Assembly (NCBI GenBank): GCA_019114645.1
Contig: DXFC01000226.1
Span: 1-10,490 of the forward strand
DNA length: 10,490 nt
Direction: 5' to 3'
Source: Candidatus Halomonas stercoripullorum
GTDB taxonomy: Bacteria > Pseudomonadota > Gammaproteobacteria > Pseudomonadales > Halomonadaceae
Position numbers and translations under genes: made by a program. Shown piece after piece: positions 1 through 6,394 of this stretch; positions within the stretch are counted from its first letter, which is position 1, and the number at the start of each line of letters is the position of its first letter. Below the pieces are notes generated by a model, which was given only the letters and a program-made list of their open reading frames with translations, made no database searches and was not told the origin of the DNA.

Positions 1-1
1 C

Positions 2-268
2 GCTCGCGAGATCTACCAGAGTGAGCTGTGGGGATTCATCGAGGTGGAAGAGTTCGTCTTTGGAGACGGCTCGAAGCTGGTGGTTGATCCTTCGGCTGAC
101 CGGCTTCGCCATACCTTTGACGGAGTCAAGCGCAGCTATGTGCCGCTGAATGCCATCGTACGCATTGACGAGGTGGAGCGCGAAGGGCCCGCGAAGGCGG
201 TCAAGAGCGAAGGGCGAGTGGCGGAATTTCCACGTGGCATGATGCCGCCGCCGAGGGGTGAACGCTAG
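2..268 (+). CDS. DUF1820 family protein, 3' part (gene starts before the window)
   Basis: This is the C-terminal part of a small conserved proteobacterial protein of unknown function, matching what I remember of the DUF1820 family. The reading frame is open from base 2, and the residues before the first internal start codon (AREIYQSELWGFIEVEEF) already look like the family core. The GTG at 44 is therefore an internal valine, not the start. The visible 88 residues include FVFGDGSKLVVDPS, GVKRSYVPL and the motif IVRIDEVEREG, followed by a proline- and arginine-rich tail. The gene ends 117 bp before the next gene, so it need not share its transcript. No signal peptide or membrane segment is visible in the part present. 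The family has no established biochemical role that I can name. Family assignment is fairly sure; function is unknown. Confidence 0.8.
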   Translation, partial: AREIYQSELWGFIEVEEFVFGDGSKLVVDPSADRLRHTFDGVKRSYVPLNAIVRIDEVEREGPAKAVKSEGRVAEFPRGMMPPPRGER

Positions 269-284
269 GCAGCGCTAGCCTTTC
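264..284 (+). terminator. Weak hairpin at the end of the DUF1820 gene (possible terminator)
   Basis: A 5-bp perfect inverted repeat (GCTAG at 264-268, CTAGC at 275-279) with a 6-nt loop overlaps the DUF1820 stop codon and is followed by CTTTC. The stem is short, only partly GC-rich, and the T-run is only three bases. It is at best a weak intrinsic terminator and may be chance. The rest of the 117-bp gap up to the next gene holds no promoter I can recognise. Confidence 0.2.
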
Positions 285-385
285 ATGCAGAGTGTGGCAG
301 GCGCGCTGCTCAGGGAGTGACCGGTGTGGAGTATCTGCACTGAAGCGTCTCGAAGTAGTCTTATGACATGAGCCAGGACAACGGC

Positions 386-1012
386 ATGAAGCATCCAATC
401 AACTGTTTTTTTGCGGGCGCGGCACTGTGCTTGATGATTACGCCGCTGTATGCCCAGCAGTCGGAAAGTGGCAGTCACTGGGTTTCCGAGGAGCTGAGCA
501 CCTATGTGCGCAGCGGACCGACGGATGGCTATCGTATCGTCGGCACGTTAACGGCGGGCGAGCCGGTTACCGTACTGGAGACCAGTGGCGATTACAGCCG
601 GGTGGAAAGTGCCAGTGGCGACCGGGTCTGGGTGCTGAGCAACGAGCTGCAGCAGACACAGAGTTCGCGTGAGCGCTTGCCGCAGCTGGAAGAGCAGGTT
701 GCCCAGCTGGAAGCGGAGCTCGGAGGTATCAACGAGACCTGGGAAGGCCGGGTAATGGCCATGACCGAAACCCTCGAGGTTCGGGAGCGGCGCATCGCCG
801 AGCTGGAGCAGCGCAATCAACAACTCAACAGCGAGGCTGACCGGGCGGGCCAGACCATTCGCCAGTTGCAGGCGCGCTTGGACACCCAAGAGGAAGACCT
901 GCTGCTACGCTACTTCATGTACGGTGGCGGTGTGGCGGGTGCCGGCTTGTTGTTGGGGTTGATTATCCCGTTTCTGCCGCGCAAGCGGCGTAAGCGCGAC
1001 CGCTGGCGCTGA
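386..1012 (+). CDS. YgiM-like SH3 domain protein (TIGR04211 type), secreted and membrane-anchored
   Basis: The predicted 208-residue protein has the layout of the YgiM/TIGR04211 family. It has a signal peptide (residues 1-23, ending LYA before QQ), a bacterial SH3 domain at about 32-89 (TYVRSGPTDGYRIVGTL, then DRVWVL), a long charged coiled coil at about 92-172, and a C-terminal membrane helix at about 177-197. The helix is followed by a strongly basic cytoplasmic tail, RKRRKRDRWR. The SH3 and coiled-coil parts should lie in the periplasm. I chose ATG 386 over the in-frame ATG at 368 because AGGA at 375-378 sits 7 nt before it and the protein then begins with a normal signal peptide; the upstream ATG has no such site. 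The tpm gene follows after 14 bp, so the two may be cotranscribed. The family's exact function is unclear; a link to cell-wall or envelope integrity is inferred from the SH3 fold. Confidence 0.85.
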   Translation: MKHPINCFFAGAALCLMITPLYAQQSESGSHWVSEELSTYVRSGPTDGYRIVGTLTAGEPVTVLETSGDYSRVESASGDRVWVLSNELQQTQSSRERLPQLEEQVAQLEAELGGINETWEGRVMAMTETLEVRERRIAELEQRNQQLNSEADRAGQTIRQLQARLDTQEEDLLLRYFMYGGGVAGAGLLLGLIIPFLPRKRRKRDRWR

Positions 1013-1026
1013 ACCGGGACTGTGGA

Positions 1027-1665
1027 ATGACTCGGGAATGGCGGGAGCGTTGGCGCGAGGGGCGCATCGGTTTTCATCGCCAGACGGTGCACCCTGCGCT
1101 GGCGCATCATTGGCCACGGCTTGGCGTGCTACCCGGCACCAAGGTATTGGTGCCGCTGTGTGGCAAGAGCCTGGATATGCGTTGGCTGACGCAGCGCGAT
1201 TATCCGGTGCTGGGAATTGAGCTGGCGCCGGAAGCGATTGAGCAGTGCTTAACAGAAGGCAGGGGAGAGATCTCACGTTTTCAGCAGGGTGCTTTTGCGG
1301 TCAGTCGCCAAGGCAGCCTGGAGCTGTGGTGTGGGGACTTCTTCCACTTTCATACCGAGCATGCGGCCGAAGTTGGCGCTTTCTATGACCGAGCGGCACT
1401 GATTGCCCTGCCGCCGGCCACTCGACAGCGCTACGCCTTCCATCTCGCCCAGTTGACGTTGCCGGGTACCCGGGGGTTGCTCATCACCTTGACCCGCCCG
1501 GCGAGCAACCCGGGAGGGCCACCTTTCAGTGTCGAGGCCGCGGAAGTGCGCGAGCTTTTCGAGCACAATTTCGAAGTGACCCACCTTGAAGATGGCGAGC
1601 CCGAAGCGGGTAGCGGCTTTCGCGAGAGCGTCTGGGCGCTGACCCGTCGCGGGCCGCGTGCTTAA
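1027..1665 (+). CDS. tpm: Thiopurine S-methyltransferase, bacterial type
   Basis: This is a 212-residue class I SAM-dependent methyltransferase of the bacterial TPMT family, usually about 215 residues. Family enzymes methylate thiopurines, and some bacterial members are linked to methylation and detoxification of tellurite or selenium compounds. The N-terminal WRERWREGRIGFH pattern (5-17) is typical. The SAM-binding segment is VPLCGKSLDM (42-51), followed by GIELAPEAI (63-71), WCGDFF (101-106), YDRAALIALPP (120-130) and GPPFSV (164-169). No membrane segment is present, so it should be cytoplasmic. The start ATG has only a weak upstream TGGA, so expression may depend on the gene 14 bp upstream. 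Its TAA stop overlaps the stop of the convergent lipoprotein gene by four bases. The family call is confident; the physiological substrate here is unknown. Confidence 0.92.
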   Translation: MTREWRERWREGRIGFHRQTVHPALAHHWPRLGVLPGTKVLVPLCGKSLDMRWLTQRDYPVLGIELAPEAIEQCLTEGRGEISRFQQGAFAVSRQGSLELWCGDFFHFHTEHAAEVGAFYDRAALIALPPATRQRYAFHLAQLTLPGTRGLLITLTRPASNPGGPPFSVEAAEVRELFEHNFEVTHLEDGEPEAGSGFRESVWALTRRGPRA

Positions 1666-2252
1666 CGGGCCAGTAGCCGGGCCAGTTCAGGATCACTGAA
1701 GGCGCGGTCCAGCGCGTCGGCAATCAGCTCGTTGAGCATGCGCCGGTTGGCGTCGCGACTTGGGCGTACGGCATAGCTCTGGGTGCGTCGTGAGGTGTAG
1801 GTGCCGGTATAGGTGGTGCCCTGGTTGGTGGCCTTGACCTCGATCAGGGCTTCCAGGTAGGCCTCATCGATGACCGGCCGGCTATCGCCGCGGGCATACC
1901 CCAAATGCTTGAGGGTAAGGGTCAGGCTGGGGCGGTTGCTGTCGGGCTGGGTGGACGGGGCAAAGCCCATGTCACGCACGGCAAGCTCGGCCTCGCGCTG
2001 AAGCTGGGGCACCAACTCATGCGCATTGACGGTGATCACGGCGGTGGACATGGCGCTGCCGGTACGTGTGCCGATCACATCGCTATCGCGTTCATCCACT
2101 GCTGCTACCGTGACGGTCTGGCCACTGCCGACCTGGGGCACGTTGACGCTGCGCTGGGGGTTGAGTTGTAGATAGTGGGGGCTGGCGCAGCCGGCCAGCA
2201 GCGCCAGGGTCAGCAAAGTCATGGCGGCGCGCAGGGCGTGGCGTCGATTCAT
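1662..2252 (-). CDS. yajG: YajG family lipoprotein
   Basis: This 196-residue protein resembles the YajG family of putative outer-membrane lipoproteins. Its N-terminus has basic residues, a hydrophobic stretch and the lipobox LLAG-C, with the lipidated cysteine at residue 22. The next residue is alanine rather than aspartate, which favours outer-membrane sorting by the Lol system. The mature part carries an LQLNPQ segment, VAAVDERDSDVIGTR (50-64), and a C-terminal region ending SDPELARLL, as expected for the family. GGAG lies 6 nt before the ATG, so the start is well supported. A candidate promoter with a good -10 lies upstream, beyond the end of cysA. The gene meets tpm tail to tail. The molecular role of YajG is not established; the call is a family name only. 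Confidence 0.85.
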   Translation of the reverse strand: MNRRHALRAAMTLLTLALLAGCASPHYLQLNPQRSVNVPQVGSGQTVTVAAVDERDSDVIGTRTGSAMSTAVITVNAHELVPQLQREAELAVRDMGFAPSTQPDSNRPSLTLTLKHLGYARGDSRPVIDEAYLEALIEVKATNQGTTYTGTYTSRRTQSYAVRPSRDANRRMLNELIADALDRAFSDPELARLLAR

Positions 2253-2308
2253 GTTTTTCTCCGCAAGCGAAAGACAGGCAAATCTGCCGATGGGCTAATC
2301 AGCGCGCC

Positions 2309-2335
2309 AGTATATCGCTGCCAGACGATGGGCAA
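2309..2335 (-). promoter_or_regulatory. Candidate sigma-70 promoter for yajG
   Basis: On the minus strand, TATACT (2309-2314) differs from the -10 consensus at one base. TTGCCC (2330-2335) matches four of six bases of the -35 consensus. The spacer is 15 bp, shorter than the usual 17. Transcription would start near base 2302, giving a leader of about 50 nt before the yajG ATG. The -35 touches the base of the hairpin that follows cysA. This is read by eye only. Confidence 0.4.
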
Positions 2336-2373
2336 CAGCCACGCCATGCTCCGGGTGGGCACGGCGTGGCTGT
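2335..2373 (-). terminator. Perfect 11-bp hairpin just after cysA (probable operon terminator)
   Basis: ACAGCCACGCC at 2335-2345 is the exact reverse complement of GGCGTGGCTGT at 2363-2373, leaving a 17-nt loop that can add three more pairs (TGC with GCA). The stem begins 6 nt after the cysA stop codon, where a terminator of the cys operon would be expected. Neither strand has a T-run after the stem, so it is not a textbook intrinsic terminator. It could instead be a 3'-end stabilising or Rho-linked structure, and it folds equally well on both strands. Confidence 0.55.
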
Positions 2374-2379
2374 GTGGCT

Positions 2380-3477
2380 TCAGCTCGCCAGCGCCAGGGA
2401 GACGTGCTGCTCCGCGCGTCCTGCTGCGGGGAAGCGGTGCCAGCGGCGGGGCACTGCGTAGAGGCGTGCTCCGCGGCGCAGCTCAAGTCGCTCATAATCA
2501 GTATGACTGATCGTGGCCAGCCATGGCTCGGCCATCCAGTCCGCCGCCAGCTCCACACGCACTTCAGCGCCAACCGGCGAAATGGCGGTTACCGTGACGG
2601 GCAAGTGGGCCGCGGCACTGGGTACCTCGCGCAGCTCCACTTCATGCGGACGCATCAGCAACTCTTCCGCTCCATCGGCCAGATCCACCGCCAGGCGGGC
2701 ATTACCGCAGGTGAGTACGCCGTTGCGGACCGTGCCTTCCAGCAGGTTGACGTCGCTGAGGAACTCGAACACGAAACGATTGGCCGGCTGACGATAAAGG
2801 GTGTCGGGGGCATCGATCTGCTCAATGCGGCCATTGCTCATCACCACGACGCGATCGGAGAGCTCCAGCGCCTCTTCCTGGTCGTGGGTGACGAACAGGC
2901 TGGTGAAGTTGAGCTCGTCATGCAGTTGGCGTAGCCAACGACGCAACTCTTGACGCACCTTGGCGTCCAGGGCGCCGAATGGTTCGTCGAGCAACAGCAC
3001 ATCGGGACGCAAGGCCAGCGCACGCGCCAGCGAAACACGCTGCTGCTGTCCGCCAGAGAGTTGCGCCGGGTAGCGGTTGGCCATCTGCTCCAGCTGGACC
3101 ATCTCCAGCAAGCGGTACACCCGACTGCGAATTTCCCCGCTTGAAGGGCGGTTCTTGCGTGGCATCACGCTAAGGCCGAAGGCCACGTTGTCATATACCG
3201 TCATGTGGCGGAACAGGGCGTAATGCTGGAATACAAAACCGATGCGCCGGTCGCGTACGTGCAGGTGAGTGACGTCACGATCACCGAACTGAATGCGTCC
3301 CGCGGGCTTGAGATCGGGGCTTTCCAGCCCGGCGATAATGCGCAGCAGGGTGGTTTTACCCGAGCCGGAAGGGCCCAGGAGACCGACCAGTTCGCCCTCG
3401 GCGATATCCAGATCGACAGGCTCCAGCGCACGTGTCTTGCCGAAATGTTTGCTGATGTTGTGTAAACGGATGCTCAT
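2380..3477 (-). CDS. cysA: Sulfate/thiosulfate ABC transporter, ATP-binding subunit
   Basis: This is the cytoplasmic ATPase of the CysPTWA importer, powering sulfate and thiosulfate uptake. The 365 residues equal the length I remember for E. coli CysA. All ABC motifs are present: Walker A GPSGSGKT (35-42), Q-loop glutamine 84 in FVFQH, signature LSGGQ (140-144), Walker B LLLDEP (161-166), D-loop ALDA (169-172) and switch histidine 198 in VTHDQ. The C-terminal part, from about 240, is the TOBE-like regulatory region of this ATPase class. An open frame continues 10 codons upstream, but ATG 3477 is chosen: GGAGGA lies 6 nt before it (3484-3489) and MSIRLHNISKHFG is the typical N-terminus. The start overlaps the cysW stop as ATGA, so translation is probably coupled. 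It is the last gene of its operon, followed at once by a strong hairpin. Confidence 0.97.
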   Translation of the reverse strand: MSIRLHNISKHFGKTRALEPVDLDIAEGELVGLLGPSGSGKTTLLRIIAGLESPDLKPAGRIQFGDRDVTHLHVRDRRIGFVFQHYALFRHMTVYDNVAFGLSVMPRKNRPSSGEIRSRVYRLLEMVQLEQMANRYPAQLSGGQQQRVSLARALALRPDVLLLDEPFGALDAKVRQELRRWLRQLHDELNFTSLFVTHDQEEALELSDRVVVMSNGRIEQIDAPDTLYRQPANRFVFEFLSDVNLLEGTVRNGVLTCGNARLAVDLADGAEELLMRPHEVELREVPSAAAHLPVTVTAISPVGAEVRVELAADWMAEPWLATISHTDYERLELRRGARLYAVPRRWHRFPAAGRAEQHVSLALAS

Positions 3478-4301
3478 GGATGATCCTCCCGGCGCGCGGT
3501 GCGCCATTCCAGACTGGCCTTGGCAGCCAGCGTGAGCAGGGCAATGAGAGCCAGCAACGAGGCGCTGGCGAAGGCCCCCACGGCGTTGTAGTCCTGGTAG
3601 AGCTGCTCCAGATGGAGCGGCAGGGTGTTGGTCTGACCGCGAATCGCGCCGGATACCACGGAAACGGCGCCGAACTCACCGACTGCCCGGGCATTGGTCA
3701 GGATCACTCCATAGAGCAGGGCCCAGCGAATATTGGGCAGGGTGACACGGCGGAAAATGGTCCAGCCGGGAGCGCCCAGGGTCACGGCGGCTTCCTCTTC
3801 GCGGGAGCCTTGCGCTTGCATCAGCGGGATCAGCTCGCGTGCGACAAAGGGGCAGGTGACAAAGATTGTCACCATGAGAATGCCGGGCCAGGCGAACATG
3901 AGCTGAATATCGTTACCATCAAGCCAGTTGCCCAGCCAGCCGTTACGTCCATACAGCAGCAGGTAGACCAGGCCCGCCACTACCGGCGAGACGGCGAAGG
4001 GAATGTCGATCAGGGTTTGCAGCAGGCGCCGGCCGGGGAACTCGAAGCGTGTCACCAGCCACGCCAGGGCCACGCCGAATACCAGGCACACGGGAATGGT
4101 GGCCAGCGCGATCAGCAGTGTCAGGCGGATCGCCGCCAGAGTGTAGTGATCGGACACGTTGGTCCAGAACACACCGACCCCCTGGGCAAAGGCTTGTACG
4201 AAGATTGCCACCAGTGGCAGCAGCAGGAAAAGCGCCGCTAGCGCCATGGCGCTGCCGATCAGCAGGCGCCGGAGGGCAGGGGCATCACCAATTCGTTGCA
4301 T
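3474..4301 (-). CDS. cysW: Sulfate/thiosulfate ABC transporter, permease subunit CysW
   Basis: This is one of the two inner-membrane channel subunits of the sulfate/thiosulfate importer. The 275-residue protein has about six hydrophobic segments, starting with residues 13-36. It also has the cytoplasmic EAA loop EEEAAVTLGAPGWTIFRRVTLP (residues 168-189), which contacts the ATPase. LIDIPFAVSPVVAGL (97-111) and RAVGEFGAVSVVSG (205-218) are typical of CysW. The frame stays open upstream to about 4562, inside cysT, but ATG 4301 is the likely start. GGAGGT lies 8 nt before it (4310-4315), and a hydrophobic helix follows directly. The A of this ATG is shared with the cysT TAA stop (TAATG), and the cysW TGA overlaps the cysA ATG. 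Both junctions point to coupled translation. The protein is slightly shorter than E. coli CysW (about 291), the difference lying at the N-terminus. Confidence 0.95.
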   Translation of the reverse strand: MQRIGDAPALRRLLIGSAMALAALFLLLPLVAIFVQAFAQGVGVFWTNVSDHYTLAAIRLTLLIALATIPVCLVFGVALAWLVTRFEFPGRRLLQTLIDIPFAVSPVVAGLVYLLLYGRNGWLGNWLDGNDIQLMFAWPGILMVTIFVTCPFVARELIPLMQAQGSREEEAAVTLGAPGWTIFRRVTLPNIRWALLYGVILTNARAVGEFGAVSVVSGAIRGQTNTLPLHLEQLYQDYNAVGAFASASLLALIALLTLAAKASLEWRTARREDHP

Positions 4302-5164
4302 TAGCCGTGACCTCCATGCAGGCGCTTGATGAAGCGGCCCTGCCAGACGTTGATGGCAAACAGCAGTGCCAGTGAGACAAACAGAATGACCGAGGCGATG
4401 GCCGAGGCGCCGGCATAGTCGTACTCCTGCAGGCGGACGAAAATCATCAGCGAGGTGATCTCGGTCTGGTAGGGCATGTTGCCGGCGATAAAGATAATGG
4501 CGCCGAACTCGCCCAGCGAGCGCACAAAACCCAGTCCGGTACCGGTCATCAGTGCCGGCCACAGGTGGGGCAGAATCACCCGGCGAAAACCGGTGGCATC
4601 CGAAGCCCCCAGGGTCAGCGCCGCTTCGTCCATTTCATGGGGCATGTCTTCAAGCACCGGCTGCACGGTGCGCACCACGAAGGGAATGCTGGTGAACGCC
4701 ATGGCCAGGGCGATACCTACCCAGGTGTACGCCACCTGAAACCCCAGCGGCTCGAGCAGTTGGCCCATCCAGCCGTTGCTGGAATAGAGCGTGGCCAGGG
4801 TGATGCCGGCGACTGCAGTAGGCAGGGCGAAGGGGAGATCCATTAGGGCATCGAGCAGACGCTTGCCGGGAAACTCGTAGCGCACCAGTACCCAGGCCAG
4901 CAGCAGGCCGAACATGGCATTGAGGATAGAGGCCACTGCCGCGGCGCCGATGGTCACGACATAGCTGGCTACCACCCGCTCATCAGTAATGATGGCCCAG
5001 TATTCCGCCAGGCTAAGACCGGCAAGCTGGCCGACCAGCCCGGTCATGGGCAGTAGCAGCATCAGCGAGACGAACGTCAGGCTGATACCGAGCGAAAGGC
5101 CGAAGCCCGGCAGCACCCGCTTGGGGGTGCTGCCGAGGGCAAAGGGCAAGGAAGGTGCGCTCAT
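4301..5164 (-). CDS. cysT: Sulfate/thiosulfate ABC transporter, permease subunit CysT (CysU)
   Basis: This is the other channel-forming permease of the importer, also called CysU. At 287 residues it fits the family's usual 275-285. Hydrophobic segments begin at about 22-47. The EAA loop is at 179-200 (DEAALTLGASDATGFRRVIL), preceded by LMDLPFALPTAVAGITLATLY (107-127), a CysT hallmark. RSLGEFGAIIFIAGNMPYQTE (215-235) follows and is equally typical. The start ATG 5164 has GAGG a few bases upstream, and cysP ends 14 bp before it. Its TAA overlaps the ATG of cysW. Together with CysW it forms a heterodimer in the inner membrane that receives ligand from CysP. No truncation or missing motif was seen. 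Confidence 0.96.
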   Translation of the reverse strand: MSAPSLPFALGSTPKRVLPGFGLSLGISLTFVSLMLLLPMTGLVGQLAGLSLAEYWAIITDERVVASYVVTIGAAAVASILNAMFGLLLAWVLVRYEFPGKRLLDALMDLPFALPTAVAGITLATLYSSNGWMGQLLEPLGFQVAYTWVGIALAMAFTSIPFVVRTVQPVLEDMPHEMDEAALTLGASDATGFRRVILPHLWPALMTGTGLGFVRSLGEFGAIIFIAGNMPYQTEITSLMIFVRLQEYDYAGASAIASVILFVSLALLFAINVWQGRFIKRLHGGHG

Positions 5165-5178
5165 GTCGCCTCGCTAGC

Positions 5179-6189
5179 TCAACGGCGCCGTTGCAGCTGA
5201 TCGAGCAGGCCGCCATTGCCGAAGTGGGTTTCCATTGCCGCATCCCAGCCACCGGCGATTTCTTCGACAGTCAGCAGTTCGGTTTCGGGGAATTGCTCGG
5301 CATACTCTGCAACCACGGTTTCGTGGTGGATGCGGTTATTGAAGCTGGCGAGGATACGCTGGGCCTCTTCGCTATAGAGGAATTCCAGATAGGCCTGGGC
5401 CAGGTCCTGGTTGCCGTTACGCTCGGCGTTGGCCTCAACCACGGCCACCGGGAACTCGGCGAGAATGCTCACCGGGGGCACGATCACTTCGTAATCGTCG
5501 CTGCCGTACTCCTGGCGAATGTTGTTGACCTCGGCTTCGAAACTGATCAACACATCACCGAGATTGCGCTCGATGAAACTGGTGGTGGCGCCACGGCCGC
5601 CGGTATCAAACACGGCGACGTTGCCCAGGAAAGTGCGCATGAAGTCGTGAATCTGCTCTTCGTCGTCAGCGAAGGCCTGCTTGGCGAAGCCCCAGGCGGC
5701 CAGGTAAGTGTAGCGGCCGTTTCCCGAGGTCTTGGGGTTGGGAAAGACCATGCTCACGTCTTCGCGCACCAGATCATCCCAGCTCTCGATACCCTTGGGG
5801 TTATCCTTGCGTACCAGGAAAGCGGTAGTGGAGTAGAAGGGCGAAGCGTTGTTGGGCAGCAGCTGTTGCCAGTCTTCGGCCACCAGACCGGCATCGGCCA
5901 GGACCTGTACGTCGGAGACCTGGTTGTAGGTGACCACATCGGCACGCAGTCCTTGCAGGATGGCTCGGGCCTGGGCCGAAGAGCCGCCGTGGGACTGCTG
6001 GATGTTGATCGCTTCACCTTGCTCCGCCTGCCAGTGGCGGCTGAATTCAGGGTTAAGTGCAGCGAACAGCTCCCGCGCGATATCGTAAGAGGAGTTGAGC
6101 AGCTCGCGGTCTTCGGCCAGAGCGGGAGTGCTGACGGCGATGCCCAAAGCAGCGGCAAGCAGCGTCCGGCGAAGGGAGGAAAGGCGCAT
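5179..6189 (-). CDS. cysP: Periplasmic sulfate/thiosulfate-binding protein, CysP type
   Basis: This is the periplasmic receptor that delivers sulfate or thiosulfate to CysT/CysW. The 336-residue precursor has a signal peptide ending ALA at residue 25. Family motifs are SYDIARELF (34-42), QSHGGSSAQA (65-74), RADVVTYNQ (82-90), FLVRKDNPK (124-132), NPKTSGNGRYTYLAAW (151-166) and DTGGRGATTSF (195-205). The NPKTSGNGRYTYL and DTGGRGATT wordings agree with my memory of E. coli CysP (thiosulfate-binding). The paralogue Sbp has NPKSSGGARWNYL and DSGARGSTN. I therefore prefer cysP over sbp, though both bind sulfate and the specificity cannot be proved here. GGAG at 6198-6201 lies 8 nt before the ATG. 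It is the first gene of the cysPTWA operon and faces the AT-rich regulatory spacer. A 364-codon open frame on the opposite strand is a shadow. Confidence 0.94.
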   Translation of the reverse strand: MRLSSLRRTLLAAALGIAVSTPALAEDRELLNSSYDIARELFAALNPEFSRHWQAEQGEAINIQQSHGGSSAQARAILQGLRADVVTYNQVSDVQVLADAGLVAEDWQQLLPNNASPFYSTTAFLVRKDNPKGIESWDDLVREDVSMVFPNPKTSGNGRYTYLAAWGFAKQAFADDEEQIHDFMRTFLGNVAVFDTGGRGATTSFIERNLGDVLISFEAEVNNIRQEYGSDDYEVIVPPVSILAEFPVAVVEANAERNGNQDLAQAYLEFLYSEEAQRILASFNNRIHHETVVAEYAEQFPETELLTVEEIAGGWDAAMETHFGNGGLLDQLQRRR

Positions 6190-6394
6190 GTTGGTATCTC
6201 CATGAGAAGCTTGAACGAATCACTGGCGCTGTGCGTAGTGATTCTTTAGTAGCAAGGTTAAGTTTCGAAGAATGGAATTACAATCAGTTTTGTTATTCTT
6301 TTTTGGAATATAGTTCTACTGGTATCTCGCCTGTTCGCAGCAGCGCACTCTGGTACCATGCGGATTTAGTCCACGATGACGGCTTTGACCCTCC
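6190..6394. promoter_or_regulatory. Divergent AT-rich control region between cysP and rpe
   Basis: This 205-bp spacer separates the cys operon (leftward) from the rpe operon (rightward), so it must hold promoters for both. Bases 6236-6315 are much richer in A and T than the surroundings. On the plus strand TATAGT (6309-6314) is a fair -10 for rpe, but no good -35 lies 16-18 bp upstream. On the minus strand TTGTAA followed 17 bp later by TAACCT is a weak cysP promoter candidate. Weak promoter elements would suit an activator-dependent operon. CysB, a LysR-type regulator, is the known activator of cys transport genes in enteric bacteria; its role here is inferred. Confidence 0.6.
6294..6310. 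promoter_or_regulatory. Interrupted dyad of LysR-type form, possible CysB site
   Basis: TATTC (6294-6298) and GAATA (6306-6310) form a perfect 5-bp inverted repeat with a 7-bp AT-rich centre. This fits the T-N11-A pattern of LysR-family operators. It lies about 105-121 bp upstream of the cysP ATG and overlaps the candidate rpe -10. CysB is the obvious candidate by context, but the site is not a proven match to any CysB consensus. Confidence 0.35.

Noticed and set aside
44..46. GTG as start of the DUF1820 gene
   Set aside because: The frame continues to the left edge of the window with family-like residues, so the gene is truncated by the window.
368..385. Upstream ATG for the SH3 protein
   Set aside because: It lacks a ribosome binding site and would put six polar residues before a normal signal peptide; ATG 386 has AGGA at good spacing.
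3478..3507. Ten-codon upstream extension of cysA
   Set aside because: The Shine-Dalgarno at 3484-3489 points to ATG 3477, which also gives the usual CysA length and N-terminus.
3480..4241. 253-codon plus-strand open frame opposite cysW
   Set aside because: Glutamine- and histidine-rich shadow of a membrane protein gene; no ribosome binding site or recognisable domain.
4302..4562. Upstream extension of the cysW frame
   Set aside because: It lies wholly inside cysT and encodes low-quality arginine-rich sequence; ATG 4301 has a good Shine-Dalgarno and gives a normal CysW N-terminus.
5155..6249. 364-codon plus-strand open frame opposite cysP
   Set aside because: It is antisense to a complete cysP with all family motifs; its protein resembles no family I know, and long antisense frames are common in GC-rich genes.
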